Of a stretch of DNA of 64,000 bases, positions 59,361 through 64,000 are shown piece after piece. Every line of letters begins with the position of its first letter. Within the stretch, counting starts at the first letter, position 1. The notes under the pieces are model-generated. The model had not been told where the DNA came from. It saw only the letters and a list, made by a program, of their open reading frames with translations, and ran no database searches. Origin of the DNA: Chlamydia poikilotherma (lineage in GTDB: Bacteria; Chlamydiota; Chlamydiia; Chlamydiales; Chlamydiaceae); contig NZ_LS992154.1 of NCBI RefSeq assembly GCF_900239975.1, forward strand, positions 496,001 to 560,000. Direction: 5' to 3'. Made by a program: the position numbers and the translations under genes.

Positions 59361-59918
59361 TTAATTTCCCGCAGGTCCAGTTTCAATAGGTAAGGGTTTA
59401 TGGTGTCGAATTAGCGTTACGCATAATACGCTAATTAGGCAGATTACCGCGACTATCGAAGCGCTAACAATAGCCCATACAGTGTTTGCTGTATTAACTA
59501 AAATAGCTGCGGCTTGAGGTAATATACCTGCAAGGCCTAAAGAGGCTAAAACAATAATGATAATGGCGACTAAAGAGATGGCTAAAAGAAACGAGGCTAA
59601 GGCCATAGGACCGCTGCAAACACCTGTTGGGGTAGATAACCCCTGCATTCTTGTTTTCATTGCAGTAACTTCGGTTCTTAATTCGGACACTGTTGCTGAG
59701 GTAGTTGCCATATGAGACTGCATGATACGCATTAGATAACTCTGATCTATAGCAGGTCCTGTAGGATGTTGTGGCCAGCCACCTAAAGGATGTTGTTGTA
59801 TCCCGGCTAGAGCCGTTTGAAGATTAGATAACTGCGTTGCAAGATCACCCGGATTTAATAAAGAAGATGAGAGTGCGGTGGGATCGGACGGATTTAAATC
59901 ATTTCTTACAGAGGTCAT
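59361..59918 (-). CDS. incC: Inclusion membrane protein IncC
   Basis: This 185-residue protein has a polar N-terminus of 100 residues, then the bilobed Inc domain (helices at about 104-130 and 146-170) and a short tail. It was first described, with IncB, in C. psittaci GPIC (now C. caviae) as an inclusion membrane protein and is exported by type III secretion. AGGAG lies upstream but 12 bases from the ATG. It follows incB by 36 bases and is co-transcribed with it. Confidence 0.88.
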   Translation of the reverse strand: MTSVRNDLNPSDPTALSSSLLNPGDLATQLSNLQTALAGIQQHPLGGWPQHPTGPAIDQSYLMRIMQSHMATTSATVSELRTEVTAMKTRMQGLSTPTGVCSGPMALASFLLAISLVAIIIIVLASLGLAGILPQAAAILVNTANTVWAIVSASIVAVICLISVLCVTLIRHHKPLPIETGPAGN

Positions 59919-59954
59919 AACGCTTAGTTTCTCCTAAATATTCTTTTATAATAA

Positions 59955-60563
59955 TTAAGATCCTATTTGAGAATTATTGATCATATAGATTGCAGGTTTG
60001 CTTCTTAATAAAGAGCTGATAGACAGTGAGCAGAGAATCATGAGTGAAACTGCGGCACATGAAATAATAGGTAGAGATATACAAGCGCCAACTGTGTACA
60101 TGTTAAGTAGAGAAATGAATACTGGAAAACCACCGCAAACAGCAACGATACAAATAATAAGTATAGCGATAGCAATTAAAGCTAAAATTGTTAACGCTAA
60201 GGCCATAAGTTTAGAGCAGGTAGAAGGGGGTGTGCGTCCTATTATGTAACTGGTGCCTTCTGAACGAGGCGTAGCTCCGGGGATTCCTGAAAAGCCTGGT
60301 TGAGTTAACAAGCCTGTAACTGCAGTTAGGCATTCTTTTAGCTTGTCAACCTCATCTCTTAAAAGAAATAGATCTGTCGCCACGTTATTACCCGTAGTAA
60401 GGGCTAGGGAAGAAACTCTATCCATTTGGTTGATTTTGCTTTCAATGCCTTCTACTTTCCTGTTTAAATCATTTATTTTTCCATTGAAGCTCAGCAAAAC
60501 TCTATCTAGTGAACCCTCTTGATTTTGTGCTTGATTTGGTGAAGATACTGATGTTGTTGACAT
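59955..60563 (-). CDS. incB: Inclusion membrane protein IncB
   Basis: In 202 residues a polar, coiled-coil-prone N-terminal region (about 20-85: FNGKINDLNRKVEGIESKIN) is followed by the bilobed Inc hydrophobic domain (about 118-145 and 158-185). A short C-terminal tail faces the host cytosol. In C. trachomatis IncB localises to Src-kinase-rich inclusion microdomains. A good ribosome site (AAGGA, five bases before ATG) is present. It is first of the incB-incC pair, preceded by a terminator and a candidate promoter. Confidence 0.9.
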   Translation of the reverse strand: MSTTSVSSPNQAQNQEGSLDRVLLSFNGKINDLNRKVEGIESKINQMDRVSSLALTTGNNVATDLFLLRDEVDKLKECLTAVTGLLTQPGFSGIPGATPRSEGTSYIIGRTPPSTCSKLMALALTILALIAIAILIICIVAVCGGFPVFISLLNMYTVGACISLPIISCAAVSLMILCSLSISSLLRSKPAIYMINNSQIGS

Positions 60564-60585
60564 ATGCTTCCTTAATTGTCTTGAG

Positions 60586-60619
60586 AAAAATAATAAAACT
60601 TAAGATAGGATATCTTAAG
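60586..60619 (-). terminator. Rho-independent terminator between the NSS transporter and incB
   Basis: CTTAAGATA (60599-60607) and TATCTTAAG (60611-60619) form a perfect 9-bp stem with a three-base loop. On the minus strand it is followed by a T-rich tract (TTTTATTATTTTT, 60586-60598 region). It would end the transcript of the two transporter genes just before incB. Confidence 0.65.
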
Positions 60620-60635
60620 GAAGAGAATATATCAA
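60607..60635 (-). promoter_or_regulatory. Candidate sigma66-type promoter of incB-incC, overlapping the terminator
   Basis: On the minus strand TTGATA (60630-60635, five of six) is followed after 17 bases by TATCCT (60607-60612, four of six). The -10 falls inside the terminator stem at 60599-60619, giving a leader of about 35-40 bases before the incB ATG. Confidence 0.4.
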
Positions 60636-60646
60636 GATCTAACCTT

Positions 60647-62128
60647 TTAATTTTCTAAGTTATAGAAAGAAAAGCGTTTGGAAATTTTTTTATTTAATGA
60701 CCATAAAATAATTAATCCAATAGACCACTGTAAAATCAAACTAGAAAGACTGTATATTGATATAGGATTCCACCAGTACCCATCTTCAGGGAAAAGCCCT
60801 TCGTAAAAATACCATAAAAGTAAAACTATTCCTTCAATAGGAAGTAAATACTTTACCATAGAGTCAAATGTTTTATTGAGATGAATATCTCCTGGAACTG
60901 CGTTAATGATCTTCTTTTTTAAATGTGTGAGCCCGTAACTGATTGCGGCGTAGATAAAAATAAGACCGTTAATAATTAATCCAATGCCCCAAACAGTATC
61001 TTGGTTTGCAAATACAGCAAGACTTAAAGATGAAGGCACACCAAGAATAAAAGCTATGATTGTCGCTGAAGATTCCGCTACATGTTTTTTTATTCCAAAT
61101 TCCGAAAGAGTTTGTGATAACAAAAATAACATTGAAATCATTGATGAGAGGGCTGCCATAGCAAAGGCAAGAAAGAATATAGAACTAAAAATGGCCGGTA
61201 AGTATGTAGATCCGGGAATTCTTGTAAATAGTTCTGGTAGATAGATAAAAGCTATGCCTATGCTTGAAGATCCCGCGCCTTGTTGTAATTGTGTGGTCCC
61301 TAAAATATCTAAAGAAGAGCATGTGGCAAATACAATAATTCCCATAATTAGGGAAACCAAGTTATTCGATATAGCAGTAAGAGCTCCATTGCTAACGACG
61401 CCAGTTTTCTTTGAAGCAAATCCAGAATATACTAGGAGCAATCCCCATCCAGCTCCTGTATCCCAAGCGTTTTGTGTTAGAGCTTCTAACCATAACTTAT
61501 AACTAGAAAGAGAGGCGAAATCAAAAGTAAAAAGTTGTTTGATTCCTTGAACGGCGTTAGGAAGAGTCACTGCTCTAAGGAGTAGTACCAGAGTACAGAC
61601 AAAGAATGAGGGGATAAGAATTTTATTACATTTCTCAATACCCTGTACAATACCTTTACGAATAATCATATAGGCTAAAAATAGAGATAAGAAATGAAAT
61701 AGTAGTGGGAAAGAGCTTTGATAATGAGTTTCCCATAATTGGGAAAAATTATTTCCAGAGTAAATTTTCCCAGAAATTGAGTAGTAAAAATAGCTCAGAC
61801 CCCATCCAACGATATTAGAGTAGTAGGCTAAAATACACGTTGTTACTAAAGTAACAAATCCTCCTAACCATGCGTATTTAGGCCCCGCTGTTTTAATTAA
61901 GGTGCCTATAGGGGCTTTTTTAGTTAATTTCCCTAGAGAAAGCTCTATAATAATCAGTGGAATTGACCAGATAAATAGGAATAGAAGCCAAATCAAAATA
62001 AAGGCCCCACTACCATTTTGTGCTGCAATTCTAGGGAAACGCCAGATATTTCCAGCACCAACAGCTATTCCCATCATAGAGAAAATAAAACCTAGTCTTG
62101 AAGAGAATTGTGTCTGATTTTTGTTCAT
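60647..62128 (-). CDS. Sodium-dependent amino-acid transporter, NSS family (CT231 position)
   Basis: This 493-residue neurotransmitter:sodium symporter (LeuT fold) has about 12 helices. TM1 contains GIAVGAGNIWRFPRIAAQNG, the family hallmark with the unwound substrate/Na+ site, followed by GAFILIWLLFLFIWSIPLI (TM2) and ELSLGK. It imports an amino acid with Na+ across the inner membrane; the specificity cannot be read from sequence. It starts five bases after the stop of the DAACS transporter gene, so the two form an operon. Confidence 0.9.
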   Translation of the reverse strand: MNKNQTQFSSRLGFIFSMMGIAVGAGNIWRFPRIAAQNGSGAFILIWLLFLFIWSIPLIIIELSLGKLTKKAPIGTLIKTAGPKYAWLGGFVTLVTTCILAYYSNIVGWGLSYFYYSISGKIYSGNNFSQLWETHYQSSFPLLFHFLSLFLAYMIIRKGIVQGIEKCNKILIPSFFVCTLVLLLRAVTLPNAVQGIKQLFTFDFASLSSYKLWLEALTQNAWDTGAGWGLLLVYSGFASKKTGVVSNGALTAISNNLVSLIMGIIVFATCSSLDILGTTQLQQGAGSSSIGIAFIYLPELFTRIPGSTYLPAIFSSIFFLAFAMAALSSMISMLFLLSQTLSEFGIKKHVAESSATIIAFILGVPSSLSLAVFANQDTVWGIGLIINGLIFIYAAISYGLTHLKKKIINAVPGDIHLNKTFDSMVKYLLPIEGIVLLLWYFYEGLFPEDGYWWNPISIYSLSSLILQWSIGLIILWSLNKKISKRFSFYNLEN

Positions 62129-62133
62129 TATAT

Positions 62134-63354
62134 TTACTCTAGTTCAACAAATTTATCTGAAAAGTGCTTGTCTGTCACACTAACAACGCAGCAATCGGAC
62201 CATACATTTAATGATGTTTCGATCATGTCTAATATAGTGTAGAAGGGAAGAATTAATCCCAATAAATGTAGCGGGATATGCATCGAAGTGATCAAAGAAG
62301 ATGCAAGAAAGAAGCATCCCATAGGCACTCCGGCATTGCCAATCGCACATAACGTTGCAATGAATATCCAACCAATCATCGAAAATAAAGAAAAACTAAG
62401 GCCGTTAGATATTCCTACAAAGAGCACCGTAATTAAAATAAAGGCGGCACAACCGTTCATATTGATAACAGAACATAGAGGGAAGGCTAGTCTTGATAAC
62501 GAGGGTTTAATTTTCAGTTCCTCTTCAGCTAATTCCATCGTTAGAGGGAGAGTGGAGGCTGAAGATTTTGAAAAAAATGCTGTAACTAATGCCGGAGACA
62601 TTTTCCTGACAATTTTCAAGGGTGAAAGCTTATTTGCTTTCAAAAGCCATGGCAAAACAATAAACCCTTGGATTAGATTGGCTCCCACTACGCAAAGAAG
62701 GTACTTGCTAAAGATAACTAAGTTTCCTTGACTTTGTGTGACTTCCTTATAGAAGAGAATAGAGAAAGCCAGTGTGGCCGGAGCGAGTAATTTAAGAACG
62801 CCTTTAGCAATATTCAAAAGTATAGAAAAGAATGTTGAAAATAGGGTCTGAGTAAAATCTTTTTGTTTTTCAGGAAGAAATAGGGAGGCAATTCCTAGTA
62901 AAGCAGCTAAAAATGTAGCTGAGATAACATTATTATCTATAAATGGCTCTAGAATATTCCCAGGAATAGTATTTGACAATACTTGAAGATATCCGGTTGA
63001 ACATGCGGTTGAAGATGTTTCTAAATTCCCTTCTAAAGGCATAACAGGATAGATAATAATAAATAATCCTAGGCCAATTGTGGCAGCTATAATTGTAGTG
63101 AGTAGTGTATAGTATAGTATTTTTCTTCCCAGAGACAACATTATCTGAAAATTTTTAATTGATGTAATCGTTGCTCCGATAGCAAAAAATACTAGAGGAA
63201 GACTTAAAAACCTTAACAGTTTTAAAAAAATTCCTGATATAATTTCTGCACTTTGAAAAATTAAGGGGGAATTAAGGGAGGCTAGAACCAGCCCTATTAA
63301 CATGCTTCCCAGTAGTAGGAGATTATAATTCGATTTTGCGATTTTCTTTCTCAT
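62134..63354 (-). CDS. Dicarboxylate/amino acid:cation symporter, DAACS family (CT230 position)
   Basis: This protein has 406 residues from ATG 63354; a GTG three codons upstream (63363) is also possible, and neither has a clear ribosome site. It has the GltPh-like fold: helices through residue 230, the Ser-rich hairpin SKSSASTLPLTMEL (HP1), NMNGC in TM7 (usually NMDGT), the GNAGVPMG loop (HP2) and the TM8 segment LDMIETSLNVWSD. In that segment Glu replaces the Arg (R397 in GltPh) that holds the substrate side-chain carboxylate. Glutamate/aspartate is thus unlikely to be the substrate. It is first gene of the pair with the NSS transporter. Confidence 0.9.
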   Translation of the reverse strand: MRKKIAKSNYNLLLLGSMLIGLVLASLNSPLIFQSAEIISGIFLKLLRFLSLPLVFFAIGATITSIKNFQIMLSLGRKILYYTLLTTIIAATIGLGLFIIIYPVMPLEGNLETSSTACSTGYLQVLSNTIPGNILEPFIDNNVISATFLAALLGIASLFLPEKQKDFTQTLFSTFFSILLNIAKGVLKLLAPATLAFSILFYKEVTQSQGNLVIFSKYLLCVVGANLIQGFIVLPWLLKANKLSPLKIVRKMSPALVTAFFSKSSASTLPLTMELAEEELKIKPSLSRLAFPLCSVINMNGCAAFILITVLFVGISNGLSFSLFSMIGWIFIATLCAIGNAGVPMGCFFLASSLITSMHIPLHLLGLILPFYTILDMIETSLNVWSDCCVVSVTDKHFSDKFVELE

Positions 63355-63458
63355 GAATGGCACTAAAAAATTTTAATAAAAACGTAATGAGAGTATAGTG
63401 GTTCGAGAATTTCTTTTCTTTGAAATTGAAATAAAATAAAACTTTTTAAAAGTGTAAC

Positions 63459-64000
63459 ATGTCTTGTTTTAATTTGCCCACAGTTAATGAAAAATTAATG
63501 CCCGTTAGATCTAGTAATTTTCCAGATCAAGAAGAATGGGAGAATACTTTCCAGACAAAGATCACGAAGAATTCGGGCACTCATTTGAATCTAGAAAAGT
63601 ATCAAGCAAATCGTCAAATACGTGTTGCTTTATTGGCACTATCTGTGTTGATAACTTTAGTTTTGTTGGCCATGCTTCTTGGTACCCTACAATTCCAAGC
63701 GTTTGTCATGACCTGGGTCTCAGTTGTGGTGGCAGTGGCTATTCCAACTATTTTATTGACCGGTGGAATGTACATTTTACATAGAATTAGCAAAAAGGTG
63801 GATATTTTATCGGGCTCAGTAATTAAACCTTTTGGGAATAGAATCTGGGCTTCTATGCCCATATGTTACTATTCTACACCTAAGGCGGATGAAAAGGAAA
63901 ATATTCAAGAGATAGTTCAGGAAAACCATATAGATTTATCTACTTTAGATGCAACTAACTCTGGTGTGGCATTAGTGTATTATTATCAAGATGGTGTGGA
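63459..64000 (+). CDS. Inc-type membrane protein, 3' truncated by the window end
   Basis: The frame is open from ATG 63459 to the window end without a stop (180 complete codons). A polar N-terminus of about 52 residues without a signal peptide is followed by two closely spaced hydrophobic helices (about 55-78 and 82-108), then a cytosolic-looking region (SKKVDILSGSVIKPFGNRIW onward). This is the Inc layout. The position after the CT230 counterpart corresponds to the Inc cluster ending at CT229 in C. trachomatis, but orthology cannot be judged here. There is no strong ribosome site; TTGAAA repeats around 63419-63431 could be -35 elements in the 95-base divergent gap. Confidence 0.75.
   Translation, partial: MSCFNLPTVNEKLMPVRSSNFPDQEEWENTFQTKITKNSGTHLNLEKYQANRQIRVALLALSVLITLVLLAMLLGTLQFQAFVMTWVSVVVAVAIPTILLTGGMYILHRISKKVDILSGSVIKPFGNRIWASMPICYYSTPKADEKENIQEIVQENHIDLSTLDATNSGVALVYYYQDGV

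Noticed and set aside
62288..62731. 147-codon plus-strand frame inside the DAACS transporter gene
   Set aside because: It is antisense to conserved transporter motifs, with no promoter or ribosome site.
1..64000. Search for horizontally acquired islands, insertion sequences, phage genes or CRISPR
   Set aside because: Gene content is the chlamydial core throughout, no transposase or integrase motifs and no regularly spaced repeats were seen.

Overview
The window is a piece of a Chlamydia chromosome, AT-rich and densely coding. Many loci recognisable here are restricted to or diagnostic of Chlamydiaceae: the YtgC-YtgR transporter/repressor fusion, LtuB, the type III secretion block copN-cdsV-cdsU with chaperone scc1, a second DnaA, IncB/IncC, and positional counterparts of C. 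trachomatis CT072-CT101 and CT230-CT252. The joining of the trxB-acpS-CT101 end to lgt-yidC-dnaA2 matches my recollection of the C. pneumoniae order rather than that of C. trachomatis. This suggests a member of the former Chlamydophila group (caviae/felis/psittaci/abortus/pecorum/pneumoniae), but I cannot name the species. No tRNA, rRNA, insertion sequence, phage or CRISPR array was seen.

Layout. 1-4958 (+): the end of the ytg metal ABC transporter (ytgCR partial, ytgD), then dxr and rseP. 4909-8203 (-): a secreted alpha/beta hydrolase, recF and dnaN. 8204-11210: smpB (+) facing apbE, folD and an MreD-like membrane protein (-). 11377-14262 (+): the late gene ltuB, a 371-base hairpin-rich non-coding stretch ending in a strong terminator, and the CT082/CT083 pair. 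14259-17459 (-): a PLD-like protein, a UbiD-family decarboxylase and rpmB. 17636-24174 (-): malQ, scc1, copN, cdsV and cdsU, read as cdsU->malQ. 24175-25622 (+): a structured leader and ychF. 25600-33372 (-): a translation operon rpsA-nusA-infB-rbfA-truB-ribF. 33540-40184: trxB (+), acpS and the CT101 homologue (-), then lgt, yidC and dnaA2 (+). 40191-46661: an Inc-like protein (-), glgP (+), and pdhABC (-) with a good sigma66-type promoter. 46825-52761: a degenerate GH3-like protein (+), then recR, bamA, ompH/skp and lpxD (-). 52888-55916 (+): fabH-fabD-fabG-acpP with a terminator. 56047-63354 (-): a cNMP-binding-fold protein and its NTT/HEAT membrane partner, incC, incB, and two amino-acid transporters. 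63459-64000 (+): the start of an Inc-type protein that runs off the window.

How the genes work together. Most of the window is essential machinery: isoprenoid, fatty-acid, folate and lipid-A synthesis, outer-membrane assembly, translation, replication and repair, and pyruvate dehydrogenase. Interspersed are host-interaction genes: the T3SS export gate and gatekeeper, Inc proteins, and late secreted proteins. Glycogen use (malQ, glgP) and amino-acid uptake fit the intracellular niche. No wholly new system is evident. The best leads are a split NTT-HEAT/cNMP-fold pair (56047-59258), a GH3/NagZ-like protein with eroded catalytic motifs (46825-47853), a probable MreD (10650-11210), two structured non-coding regions (11680-11926 and 24388-24484), a non-canonical NPKD motif in CdsU, and a substrate-site Arg-to-Glu change in the DAACS transporter.
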